64,000 bases of DNA from Bacteroidales bacterium (GTDB taxonomy: Bacteria > Bacteroidota > Bacteroidia > Bacteroidales > P3): positions 39,478 to 103,477 of the forward strand of contig WRCN01000005.1 of assembly GCA_009783885.1 (NCBI GenBank). Reading direction: 5' to 3'. Shown here piece after piece: positions 17,656 through 25,569 of this stretch. The notes beneath the pieces were generated by a model that was not told the origin of the DNA, did no database searches, and saw only the letters and a program-made list of their open reading frames with translations. Positions within the stretch are counted from its first letter, which is position 1, and the number at the start of each line of letters is the position of its first letter. A program made the translations under genes and the position numbers.

Positions 17656-19007
17656 AAAAAGCGGTAGATATAGATTTGGAAACCAAACCCGTCGGAAAAC
17701 TACTGCTTCATTATTCCATTCCGGCGATTATTGGAACGCTTTCGGTTTCGCTTTGTCATTTAATCGATCGCGCGTTTATCGGGCAAGGCGTTGGTCCCTA
17801 CGCAATTTCAGGATTAGCGCTGACGTTTCCGATTATGATTTTGACACAAGCGTTTGGCACGTTGGTCGGCGTTGGTGCATCAGCACGAATCTCCATCGTT
17901 TTAGGCCAAAAAAACATACCATTTGCGGAACGCGTTTTAGCAAATAGTTTATATCTCACACTCACGTTTTGGTCACTCATGACCATTTTCGGTTTAATAT
18001 TTATGGAACCTTTGCTCACCGCTTTTGGCGGAAGTGAAAATACGATGCCACACGCTAAGGAATTTCTCCAAATCATTCTTCCTGCAACGCTTTTCAGCAA
18101 TATCACATACGGCTACGGAAGCATGATGCGCGCATCGGGCTATCCAAAAAAATCCATGTATGCGTCGCTTATCGGCGTGATTTTAAATCTGATTTTAGCT
18201 CCGATTTTTATTTTTGGATTGAACATGGGAATTAAAGGTGCAGCATGGGCTACAGCGATTTCAATGTTTGTGAGTGCGAGTTATGTCATGCACCACTTTT
18301 TGAGTAAAAACAGTCTAGTTCGGTTTCGCCGTTGTGCATTTAAACTGAAACTGTATATCATTCGAAACATTACGGCCATTGGGCTTTCGCCATTTTTAAT
18401 GAATGTTGCAGCATCAGCAGTAGCGATTGTTGTGAACTTGGTTTTGCGCCAACACGGTGGCGATTTTGCAATTGGTGCTTACGCGATTGTGGGAGGTTAT
18501 GCGATGGTATTTGTAATGGTTATTGTGGGCTTGTGTCAAGGTATGCAACCGATTGTAGGCTACAATTTCGGTGCACGAAAACTCAAGCGCATGAAAGATA
18601 CGTTGTTGCTGGTTATCAAAATAAGTATGGGTATTAATGCGATTGGACTTGCTTTGGCGCTGTTGATTCCAGCATCAATGATACGCTTGTTTACCACAGA
18701 TATTTTACTTATCGAAATCGCCTCGCGTGGTTTGTTTTTTGTATTTTTGATGGCACCATTAATCGGATTTCAAATCGTTACAGCAAATTTTTACCAATCC
18801 GTTAATAAGCCCGGCTTATCGATATTTATGAGTTTATGTCGACAATTGCTGTTTTTTGTACCATGTTTACTTCTTTTCTCGAACTGGTGGGGTTTGAACG
18901 GTGTTTGGTATGCCATTTCTGTGTCCGATTTATTGTCGGTTATTGTGGCTTTTTCTGTGTTTTTGTGGCAAAAGCGGGTGTTTTATCCGCGAACATTTGC
19001 TAAATAA
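17652..19007 (+). CDS. MATE family efflux transporter
   Basis: 451 aa with about 12 hydrophobic helices in two halves, each starting with the MATE pattern (IPAIIGTLSVSLCHLIDRAFIG in the first half; the second includes GLCQGMQPIVGYNFGA). It is an inner-membrane, cation-driven drug or metabolite exporter; substrate unknown. The family is normally about 440-460 aa. Coupled to pssA, with only 7 nt before the convergent tgt stop. Confidence 0.93.
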   Translation: MKKAVDIDLETKPVGKLLLHYSIPAIIGTLSVSLCHLIDRAFIGQGVGPYAISGLALTFPIMILTQAFGTLVGVGASARISIVLGQKNIPFAERVLANSLYLTLTFWSLMTIFGLIFMEPLLTAFGGSENTMPHAKEFLQIILPATLFSNITYGYGSMMRASGYPKKSMYASLIGVILNLILAPIFIFGLNMGIKGAAWATAISMFVSASYVMHHFLSKNSLVRFRRCAFKLKLYIIRNITAIGLSPFLMNVAASAVAIVVNLVLRQHGGDFAIGAYAIVGGYAMVFVMVIVGLCQGMQPIVGYNFGARKLKRMKDTLLLVIKISMGINAIGLALALLIPASMIRLFTTDILLIEIASRGLFFVFLMAPLIGFQIVTANFYQSVNKPGLSIFMSLCRQLLFFVPCLLLFSNWWGLNGVWYAISVSDLLSVIVAFSVFLWQKRVFYPRTFAK

Positions 19008-19014
19008 AAGACTA

Positions 19015-20145
19015 CTACAACCGTCTCGAAACGCGTTTGACCATTTCAGTTTTCCACGAAGCAAAATCACCGATAAGAATATGATGGCGTGCTTCGCCGA
19101 CCAACCACAAATAAAACGCTAAATTGTGCAAACTTCCAATCATAGGCGCTAACATTTCACCCGCGTGAAACAAGTGGCGCAAATAGGCTTTGCTGTACAC
19201 GGTGTCTACAAAGCTTGCTCCATCTTCTTCGATTGGAGAAAAATCGGTTTTCCATTTTTCATTTCGCATGTTGAGAATGCCGTTTTTAGTGAACAACATA
19301 CCGTTTCGACCGTTCCGTGTGGGCATCACGCAATCCATCATATCAATTCCCAAAGCGATAGATTCTAAAATATTTGCAGGAGTTCCCACCCCCATAAGGT
19401 ATCGCGGTTTTTCTTTCGGTAAGATTCCGCATACGAGTTCCGTCATTTCGTACATCATTTCGACAGGTTCACCTACAGATAAGCCGCCAATTGCATTTCC
19501 GTCACAGTTGCAACTCGCGATTTTCTCTGCGGAAGCGATACGCAAATCCTTATAAACACTGCCTTGAACAATCGGAAACAAACTCTGCGAATGTCCGTAC
19601 TTGGACTCGGTTTGCGAGAATTGAACAATACATCTATCCAGCCACCGATGAGTCATTTCCATAGATTTTTTGGCATAATCATAATCGCATGGATAAGGTG
19701 TGCATTCGTCGAAAGCCATGATGATATCCGCACCAATACTGCGTTGAATGTCCATCACACGTTCGGGTGTGAAAAGATGTCGCGAACCGTCAATATGCGA
19801 ACTGAACACCACACCCTCTTCGGTGATTTTCCGTGTGCCTTCTAACGAAAACACCTGATAACCACCGCTATCCGTTAAAATCGGTTTCGTCCAGCCGTTG
19901 AATTTGTGCAATCCACCTGCTCTTTCGAGCACTTCCAATCCAGGACGAAGATACAAATGATACGTATTTCCTAAAATAATCTGCGCTTTTACATCCTCCG
20001 AAAGATGTTGAAGGTGAACGCCTTTTACACTTCCGATAGTACCCACAGGCATGAAAATCGGTGTCAAAATTTCGCCGTGGTCCGTCGTGATTTTCCCGGC
20101 ACGAGCAGATGTTTTTGTATCGAATTGGTCAATTTGGTACGTCAT
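19015..20145 (-). CDS. tgt: tRNA-guanine(34) transglycosylase lacking zinc cysteines
   Basis: 376 aa. It swaps G34 of GUN anticodons for preQ1 in queuosine synthesis. Visible motifs are DSGGYQVFSL (with the base-binding Asp) and IGGLSVGEP, plus the nucleophile region MDCVMPTRNGRNG. The expected zinc site (CxCxxC then His) is degenerate: the aligned segment reads GASFVD (residues 309-314), although the later H340 in SLHNLAFYL is kept. I think other Bacteroidetes TGTs share this, but cannot confirm it here. It has its own promoter. Confidence 0.94.
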   Translation of the reverse strand: MTYQIDQFDTKTSARAGKITTDHGEILTPIFMPVGTIGSVKGVHLQHLSEDVKAQIILGNTYHLYLRPGLEVLERAGGLHKFNGWTKPILTDSGGYQVFSLEGTRKITEEGVVFSSHIDGSRHLFTPERVMDIQRSIGADIIMAFDECTPYPCDYDYAKKSMEMTHRWLDRCIVQFSQTESKYGHSQSLFPIVQGSVYKDLRIASAEKIASCNCDGNAIGGLSVGEPVEMMYEMTELVCGILPKEKPRYLMGVGTPANILESIALGIDMMDCVMPTRNGRNGMLFTKNGILNMRNEKWKTDFSPIEEDGASFVDTVYSKAYLRHLFHAGEMLAPMIGSLHNLAFYLWLVGEARHHILIGDFASWKTEMVKRVSRRL

Positions 20146-20191
20146 CGTGAAATTGTAATAACAAACAATGCAATGTTGATAAAATAATTTT

Positions 20192-20199
20192 CAAAGGTA
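20192..20199 (-). promoter_or_regulatory. -7 promoter box of tgt
   Basis: TACCTTTG on the minus strand, 46 nt before the tgt ATG. Confidence 0.65.
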
Positions 20200-20249
20200 C
20201 GAAATAATTTTGAAAAAACGGTAATTTTGTAATCGTATAATTGTTTTTT

Positions 20250-21413
20250 ATGATATTTGAACTTTTGGAGACTAATTTGTTTGCTTCAATTTTAGTGGGC
20301 ATACTGTTTATTTGTACCGTTGTTTTATGTGTATATTATTTTCGATTTTTAAAAATCAAACCCAATAAACAACCGTTAGATTTATATAACCAGCAGCCAA
20401 TCTCAGTGGTTATCGCAACACGTAACCAACATGACCAATTACGTCAAAACTTACCGTTTTTTTTGGATCAAAACTATGCTAATTTCGAAATTGTTGTTGT
20501 GATTGACGAGTCTGACAAAGAATTGAGTTATATCATGAGTGACTTTGAAAAACGGTACTCAAACTTAAAGATTGTCAGTTTTGAATGGTCAAGAAATTTC
20601 TTTGTCAGTCATAAATTTGCCGAATCTGTCGGCATAAAATCCGCTACTTACGATCGAATTTTATTATCCAACATTACTACACGCCCAGCCTCTCCCGAAT
20701 GGATTGCGCGAATGTCCAAAACATTGTCGGGTGATAAAAAAATCGTGATTGGGTATCATACCTTGGCTTCAAAAACCTCTTTTATCAACGCGTTTATTCG
20801 TTTTGACACATTTTTATATACCCTGTCTTATTTGCGAGCAGCGATCTCCGGGCATTCGTTCACGGCGAACAGTAAAAATCTGGCTTTTGATCGTTCGATA
20901 TATTATGATACAAAAGGTATTGCCCGATTTTATAATGTTAACACCGGAGATGAAAATATGTTTGTGAATAAGGCTACCACCAAAACCAACACAGCCATTG
21001 AAATTCATCCGGATGCAATTATCAAAGATCAACAGAAACCAATATTTAGTGAATGGTTTGAAAAAAGAATTCGACGTCGGGTTTTAATTAAAGAATTTAA
21101 ACCGGTCAACAGGTTTGGCTTGGTCATTCACGACTTATTTACGGCTTTATTTTACATTATATCTGGCCTAATTTTCGGATGTTTTTTCTTACCGGCAACG
21201 AGTCTTGATATACCAATAGATTTATTGATCGTTGCCGGTGGACTATTTTTCCTAAAACTTTTAATTCAATGGATTGTTTTTAAACGAACAATGAACTTGT
21301 TTAAAGAGCACGGTTTTTTGTTGTTGATACCCATTTTTGATTTAGTGAAGTTGATTTTACTGCCTATTTTGTTATTCACCGGATTATTCACCAAACGCAC
21401 CACATGGAAATAA
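20250..21413 (+). CDS. Family 2 glycosyltransferase, membrane-anchored
   Basis: 387 aa. An N-terminal transmembrane helix (about 8-30) is followed by a GT-A domain: ISVVIATRNQHDQLRQNLP, then FEIVVVIDESDKE, with a weak DXD-equivalent. Two or three C-terminal membrane helices (from about 292) close the protein. It probably adds a sugar to a lipid-linked glycan at the inner membrane; donor and acceptor are unknown. ATG 20250 is preferred over the TTG at 20241. It overlaps the sigma-factor gene by 10 nt. Confidence 0.85.
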   Translation: MIFELLETNLFASILVGILFICTVVLCVYYFRFLKIKPNKQPLDLYNQQPISVVIATRNQHDQLRQNLPFFLDQNYANFEIVVVIDESDKELSYIMSDFEKRYSNLKIVSFEWSRNFFVSHKFAESVGIKSATYDRILLSNITTRPASPEWIARMSKTLSGDKKIVIGYHTLASKTSFINAFIRFDTFLYTLSYLRAAISGHSFTANSKNLAFDRSIYYDTKGIARFYNVNTGDENMFVNKATTKTNTAIEIHPDAIIKDQQKPIFSEWFEKRIRRRVLIKEFKPVNRFGLVIHDLFTALFYIISGLIFGCFFLPATSLDIPIDLLIVAGGLFFLKLLIQWIVFKRTMNLFKEHGFLLLIPIFDLVKLILLPILLFTGLFTKRTTWK

Positions 21414-22018
21414 ACCACATCCCATCAACACAGTTTGCAACAACAAAAGCAACCGAAGATTACGAGTTGGTTTCTGCCTGCTTGCAACGTGGTGATCAGC
21501 GTGCCTATGCCCAATTGATGGATCGTTACAAAGAGAGTCTGTATTTCAGATTGATGAAAATGACGGGGAGCGCAACCGATGCCGACGACATGACCATTGA
21601 AGCTTTTGGCAAAGCATTTAACAATTTGCACTTGTATTCGCCCGAATATGCGTTTAGCACGTGGTTGTTTCGCATTGCAACCAATAATTGCATTGATTAT
21701 ATGCGTAAAAAACGGGTACAAACTACACCTCTCGAACAACCGGGTGACCGCCTCAGCATCGAAATGCGAATTTCAGACTTGGCGCGAGACCCCGAAACCA
21801 TGATGATTCGCGACCAAAAAATCGAAAACCTAAAAGCCATTATTGAAAAGCTCAAGCCGCATTATCGTATTCTTATCGAACTGCGATATTATAAAGAATA
21901 TTCTTACGAAGAAATCGCCGAAAAGCTTGATTTACCTATTGGTACAGTGAAAGCAAAATTATTTCGAGCCAAAGAATTTTTATACCATATTTTAAAAAGT
22001 TCGGAGGACAAGATTTAG
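21404..22018 (+). CDS. ECF-type RNA polymerase sigma factor
   Basis: 204 aa sigma-70 family member. Region 2 runs around residues 30-100 (DADDMTIEAFGKAFNNL, then FSTWLFRIATNNCIDYMRKK), and region 4 around 140-195 (LKPHYRILIELRYYKEYSYEEIAEKLDLPIGTVKAKLFRAK). Regions 1 and 3 are absent, as in the ECF group. No anti-sigma gene is adjacent, so control is not evident. Translationally coupled to the glycosyltransferase. Confidence 0.92.
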   Translation: MEINHIPSTQFATTKATEDYELVSACLQRGDQRAYAQLMDRYKESLYFRLMKMTGSATDADDMTIEAFGKAFNNLHLYSPEYAFSTWLFRIATNNCIDYMRKKRVQTTPLEQPGDRLSIEMRISDLARDPETMMIRDQKIENLKAIIEKLKPHYRILIELRYYKEYSYEEIAEKLDLPIGTVKAKLFRAKEFLYHILKSSEDKI

Positions 22019-22038
22019 TCGATTTATGAGTATGGATT

Positions 22039-22090
22039 GTAAGGGCGAGGTATACTTCGACTTCGCTCAGCAACCATGCTTCACCCCTAC
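22039..22090. repeat. Composite palindromic repeat in a convergent spacer
   Basis: The outer arms GTAAGGGCGAGG and CTTCACCCCTAC belong to the GTAGGGGCG family; the centre is a CTTCGACTTCGCTCAGCAACC unit of the second family. One repeat appears to be nested in the other, between the sigma factor and the OstA-like gene. Confidence 0.75.
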
Positions 22091-22096
22091 TAAGTT

Positions 22097-23683
22097 TCAT
22101 CTTCCAAAATCCGTTTGTTGTAACATTTCCAAATTTCTAGAATCTGTACGTTCAGGAACTTTCGATGGTTGTGAAGCTTGCGGCGCTTGTGTCCAAATAT
22201 CGAATTTGGATTTCGGACGACGATCATCTTGCCATAAAAACCCTTTTAAAAACCGATCTGTTACAGGCAGTTCCCACTCCGGATACATTGCGCCATCTTC
22301 GGGTGTATAGTAAGTGATGCTGACCATGGCTTGATCTTCCAAAATAAATTCTATTTCGTCGGAATTAACCTTTAAAATACCGATCAATGAGGTATCCGCA
22401 TCATCAATGACAAAATAAACGGTTTCCGCATTTTCATACACTTTGACACGTTCCAGCTCCGAACTGTCGTTGAAAACCCCAATCATTTTCCATCCCTTAA
22501 CTTGATTGAAATGCCCTTCATAATATCCTTTTGAAGCAATGAACGCCCGATTCAACAAGTGCATGTATTGAGGTCTGTTGTTAGACAAAAAAACGCGAAT
22601 TGTATCGGCTGTGAGTTGGTCATTACCGCTCCACACAATCGGCGAACCAAACATCGTCAATATCGAATCTCTTACCTCATACGACATTGAATCGCCGGCA
22701 CCTTGCATATCGTGTCGAAAAAATCGCACGTTGTAATACGCCAACATGTGGTGTACGTCATTTGTGCTGGTATCGTAAACAATTCTCAAGGTATCACCGC
22801 GAACGAACAGCGAATCCCCATCATTAATCATAATTCCAACAGGATTTTTTGTAAACCACGCTTCGCCAATTCGTCTGTCGCTTTGCGCGAAATCGCTGTA
22901 AACAATAACATCGCGCGCACTATCAATCACAACTACATTTTCAAACGCTTGGCCAAAATCAACCTTCATCTCGTAGTAAATGCTATCGCCATACATTTTG
23001 TGATCCGGTGTTTGAATAAACGCGTTTTGCACCAAACTTGCGATTTCTTCTTTAATTTTGTACCAACCCTTTTCGCAATACATATAGTTGCTGTCAGTCC
23101 AAACGTGCGTCGGACTGAAGAAACGAATTACATTGTTTACCATTTGCATGGTATCGGTGTGAATGGTATAGCTCGGGTTTACAATCACCACATCGGTTTT
23201 GCAGTGAAATGCTTGCGTTTTGCCGTGATAATGACCGATTTTGGACGTCAACACCGTTGAGTCGGACGTAATTATTCGTCCGCCGGTGGTGTAGGTGGAA
23301 ACTTCCGTAATCCGATTATACACCAAGCGATCGGTAAAAAGTTGTGTAGAATCTACGTCGGTAAAAATAACATTTCTATTAACCGTCAATGTGTTTTGTC
23401 TAGGATCGTTGGTAAGTGTTAAACCTGTGATTATAGCCCCTTCTTTGGTTCTAATTCGCAAATTTTCTCGAGCTTCAAAATCTTGTGTGTGTTGATTTAT
23501 TTCAAGGTAATCACAGTTAATTCTCATACCCTGATAATTAATAACCACATTTCTAGTAAACCTCCCCCAACCCGGACGCCCTGAAATACTCTCAAAAGGC
23601 CCGTCACTGCGAATTTGAGCTCTTGATTGCGTAAACCCTTGCAAACAAAAGAACAATAATCCGACAAAAACAACTGATTTCAT
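22097..23683 (-). CDS. OstA/LptA-like periplasmic protein
   Basis: 528 aa with a signal peptide (MKSVVFVGLLFFCLQGFTQS). The body reads as repeated beta-jellyroll strands typical of the OstA family: INCDYLEINQHTQDFEA, TVNRNVIFTDVDS, MYGDSIYYEM, MQGAGDSMSYEV. LptA/OstA proteins bridge lipopolysaccharide from the inner membrane to the outer-membrane LptD; Bacteroidetes often have such a long OstA-like protein. Start ATG 23683 is chosen because the 23695 frame uses TTG and delays the signal peptide. It is in line with lpxK being present. Confidence 0.85.
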   Translation of the reverse strand: MKSVVFVGLLFFCLQGFTQSRAQIRSDGPFESISGRPGWGRFTRNVVINYQGMRINCDYLEINQHTQDFEARENLRIRTKEGAIITGLTLTNDPRQNTLTVNRNVIFTDVDSTQLFTDRLVYNRITEVSTYTTGGRIITSDSTVLTSKIGHYHGKTQAFHCKTDVVIVNPSYTIHTDTMQMVNNVIRFFSPTHVWTDSNYMYCEKGWYKIKEEIASLVQNAFIQTPDHKMYGDSIYYEMKVDFGQAFENVVVIDSARDVIVYSDFAQSDRRIGEAWFTKNPVGIMINDGDSLFVRGDTLRIVYDTSTNDVHHMLAYYNVRFFRHDMQGAGDSMSYEVRDSILTMFGSPIVWSGNDQLTADTIRVFLSNNRPQYMHLLNRAFIASKGYYEGHFNQVKGWKMIGVFNDSSELERVKVYENAETVYFVIDDADTSLIGILKVNSDEIEFILEDQAMVSITYYTPEDGAMYPEWELPVTDRFLKGFLWQDDRRPKSKFDIWTQAPQASQPSKVPERTDSRNLEMLQQTDFGR

Positions 23684-23706
23684 GACAGCATACAATTAGC
23701 AAGTTG

Positions 23707-23714
23707 CAAAGATA
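23707..23714 (-). promoter_or_regulatory. -7 promoter box of the OstA-like gene
   Basis: TATCTTTG on the minus strand, 23 nt before the ATG at 23683. It is divergent from the rpmF promoter. Confidence 0.7.
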
Positions 23715-23750
23715 CAAAAAAAAATGATATCGGAAGTAATTCAGAAAAAA

Positions 23751-23782
23751 TTTGCAATTGTGCAAAATTTTTTGTACCTTTG
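23751..23782 (+). promoter_or_regulatory. Promoter (-33/-7) of rpmF-fabH
   Basis: TTTG at 23751-23754 and TACCTTTG at 23775-23782 with a 20-nt spacer, 41 nt before the rpmF ATG. Confidence 0.7.
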
Positions 23783-23823
23783 CAGTCCTTTTTAGAATTT
23801 AACGTTAAAATTTTTTATTCGTC

Positions 23824-24006
23824 ATGCCAAATCCAAAATGGAGGTTTTCGAAAACGAGAACCCGCAAAAGAAGAACCCACGACAAATTAACCGCGCCTCA
23901 ATTGAGCACGTGTTCCGGTTGCAATGCAGCTGTTGAATATCATCATGTTTGCCCTACTTGCGGTATGTATAGAGGTAAGCAAGCCATCGAAACCACTACG
24001 GCTTAA
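23824..24006 (+). CDS. rpmF: 50S ribosomal protein L32
   Basis: 60 aa. The N-terminus MPNPKWRFSKTRTRKRRTHD is diagnostic of L32. The zinc knuckle is present as C-SG-C and C-PT-C (CSGC and CPTC). Followed 29 nt later by fabH, a conserved ribosome/fatty-acid gene pairing. The yceD/DUF177 gene that often precedes rpmF is located elsewhere, at 35.1 kb, and plsX is not between rpmF and fabH here. Confidence 0.96.
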   Translation: MPNPKWRFSKTRTRKRRTHDKLTAPQLSTCSGCNAAVEYHHVCPTCGMYRGKQAIETTTA

Positions 24007-24035
24007 GTTTATTTTTTTTCTAAAAAACTAACATC

Positions 24036-25022
24036 ATGGGTCAAATCAGGGCAGCTATCACAGGCGTTGGAGCGTATGTTCCCGAAGATGTCATCACCAA
24101 CGAAGATCTTAGTCGGATGATGGATACGAGCGACGAATGGATCATGACTCGCATTGGTATCAAAACCCGACATATTCTCAAAGGTGAAGGCAAAGGAACG
24201 TCAGATCTTGCTGCCGGAGCTGTAAAAGAACTGCTTGCCAAAACCAAAACCAACCCCGAAGAGGTGGATTTGGTGATTTGCTGCACGGTTACACCCGATA
24301 TGCTTTTCCCGTCAACAGCTTGTATAACTTGTGATAAACTTGGTATTCGCAATGCGTTTGCGTTTGATCTCAACGCCGGATGTTCGGGCTTTTTGTATGG
24401 GCTTTCAACAGCCGCAAGATTTGTTGAAAGCGGAAAATACAAAAAAGTTGTTTTGATTGGTGCCGAAAAAATGACGTCTATTGTTGATTATACAGATCGC
24501 GCAACAAGTCCTATTTTCGGTGATGGTGCAGGCGCAGTGTTAATTGAACCTACCACTGAACACGTTGGCGTTTTGGACGAAGAATTGAAATCCGACGGTG
24601 TGGGGCGCATACATTTAAACATGAAAGCCGGAGGCTCTGTAAAACCATCAACGCACGAAACTATTGATGCTCGCGAGCATTATATTTATCAAGAAGGTCA
24701 ACCTGTTTTCAAATGGGCAGTTTCCAAAATGGCGGATACTGCTGTAGATGTGATGAAACGCAACCATCTCGACCCCAACACCACGTGGTTCGCTCCACAT
24801 CAAGCCAATCTTAGAATTATTGATGCTGTTGGCCACCGTATGGGTATCGACAGTAGTCGTGTGATGGTTAACATCGAAAAATACGGCAACACCACCGCTG
24901 CTACCATTCCGCTTTTGCTTTGGGAATGGGAACCCAAACTAAAAAAAGGCAATGATATCATCATCGCTACATTTGGTGCAGGATTTACGTGGGGTGCGAT
25001 TTGGCTAAAATGGGCGTATTAA
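24036..25022 (+). CDS. fabH: 3-oxoacyl-[acyl-carrier-protein] synthase III
   Basis: 328 aa condensing enzyme that starts fatty-acid synthesis by joining acetyl-CoA (or branched acyl-CoA) to malonyl-ACP. The catalytic triad is visible: C116 in NAGCSGFLYGL, H255 in WFAPHQANLRI and N285 in YGNTTAATIPL. Length is normal. It shares the rpmF promoter. Confidence 0.96.
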   Translation: MGQIRAAITGVGAYVPEDVITNEDLSRMMDTSDEWIMTRIGIKTRHILKGEGKGTSDLAAGAVKELLAKTKTNPEEVDLVICCTVTPDMLFPSTACITCDKLGIRNAFAFDLNAGCSGFLYGLSTAARFVESGKYKKVVLIGAEKMTSIVDYTDRATSPIFGDGAGAVLIEPTTEHVGVLDEELKSDGVGRIHLNMKAGGSVKPSTHETIDAREHYIYQEGQPVFKWAVSKMADTAVDVMKRNHLDPNTTWFAPHQANLRIIDAVGHRMGIDSSRVMVNIEKYGNTTAATIPLLLWEWEPKLKKGNDIIIATFGAGFTWGAIWLKWAY

Positions 25023-25034
25023 AAAATTTGTCGC

Positions 25035-25421
25035 CTATTTTTTGATGAATTTCTCTACAACAACCTTCTCGTCTGTTGTCGTTATACGAATAAAATATAA
25101 ACCTTCTCGCAGATTTGATATATCCAAACGTTCGTTATCGTTGCAGCGATCCTTTTTCATTACGATACGTCCAAACATGTCAATAATCTCAATCTGCTTC
25201 ATGTTTTTCACTCCAACATTCAGCACATTGTGAGCCGGATTTGGGAAAAGTTCGATTTTATCCAAAATCGCATCGTGATTTCTGAAGGATCTTTCTTTTT
25301 CAGATTCCTGAGTTTCATCCATGACAATCGGCTCAAATCCGCTGCCAACATATGCTTGAACACTAAATATAAAAATGAATATTAATGCTGTTGAAATTAG
25401 TATTTTATGTTGTTTATTCAT
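25035..25421 (-). CDS. Short secreted protein with a type IX secretion C-terminal domain
   Basis: 128 aa. A signal peptide (MNKQHKILISTALIFIFIFSVQAYVG) is followed by about 25 residues and then a T9SS type A sorting domain: LFPNPAHNVLNVGV, EIIDMFGRIV, LDISNLREGLYFIRI and the ending VVEKFIKK. It is almost nothing but export and sorting signals, so the cargo is minimal. The ATG at 25421 gives a proper signal peptide; a longer frame to 25448 would precede the transcription start. Confidence 0.85.
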   Translation of the reverse strand: MNKQHKILISTALIFIFIFSVQAYVGSGFEPIVMDETQESEKERSFRNHDAILDKIELFPNPAHNVLNVGVKNMKQIEIIDMFGRIVMKKDRCNDNERLDISNLREGLYFIRITTTDEKVVVEKFIKK

Positions 25422-25445
25422 GGTTTTGTGTTTAAGTTGAAACCA

Positions 25446-25453
25446 CAAAGATA
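25446..25453 (-). promoter_or_regulatory. -7 promoter box of the short T9SS cargo gene
   Basis: TATCTTTG on the minus strand, 24 nt before the ATG, downstream of the secDF terminator hairpin. Confidence 0.7.
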
Positions 25454-25508
25454 CGAAAAAAAAATGAAATAATCAAGTTTTTGTTTTTTTATCACAAAAA
25501 ACAAAGTG

Positions 25509-25557
25509 GAATCTAACACAAAGGGTGCAGTAAAACTGCACCCTTTGTGTTAGATTC
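25509..25557 (-). terminator. 23-bp perfect hairpin after secDF
   Basis: GAATCTAACACAAAGGGTGC... at 25509-25531 pairs perfectly with 25535-25557 around an AAA loop. It starts 12 nt after the secDF stop on the minus strand and is followed by CACTTTGTTTTTTGTG, a partial U-tract. The stem is unusually long for a terminator. Confidence 0.75.
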
Positions 25558-25569
25558 GTGTTTTTCGGA

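Noticed and set aside
22703..23260. A 185-codon plus-strand open frame.
   Set aside because: Entirely inside the OstA-like gene on the opposite strand, with no recognisable protein pattern.
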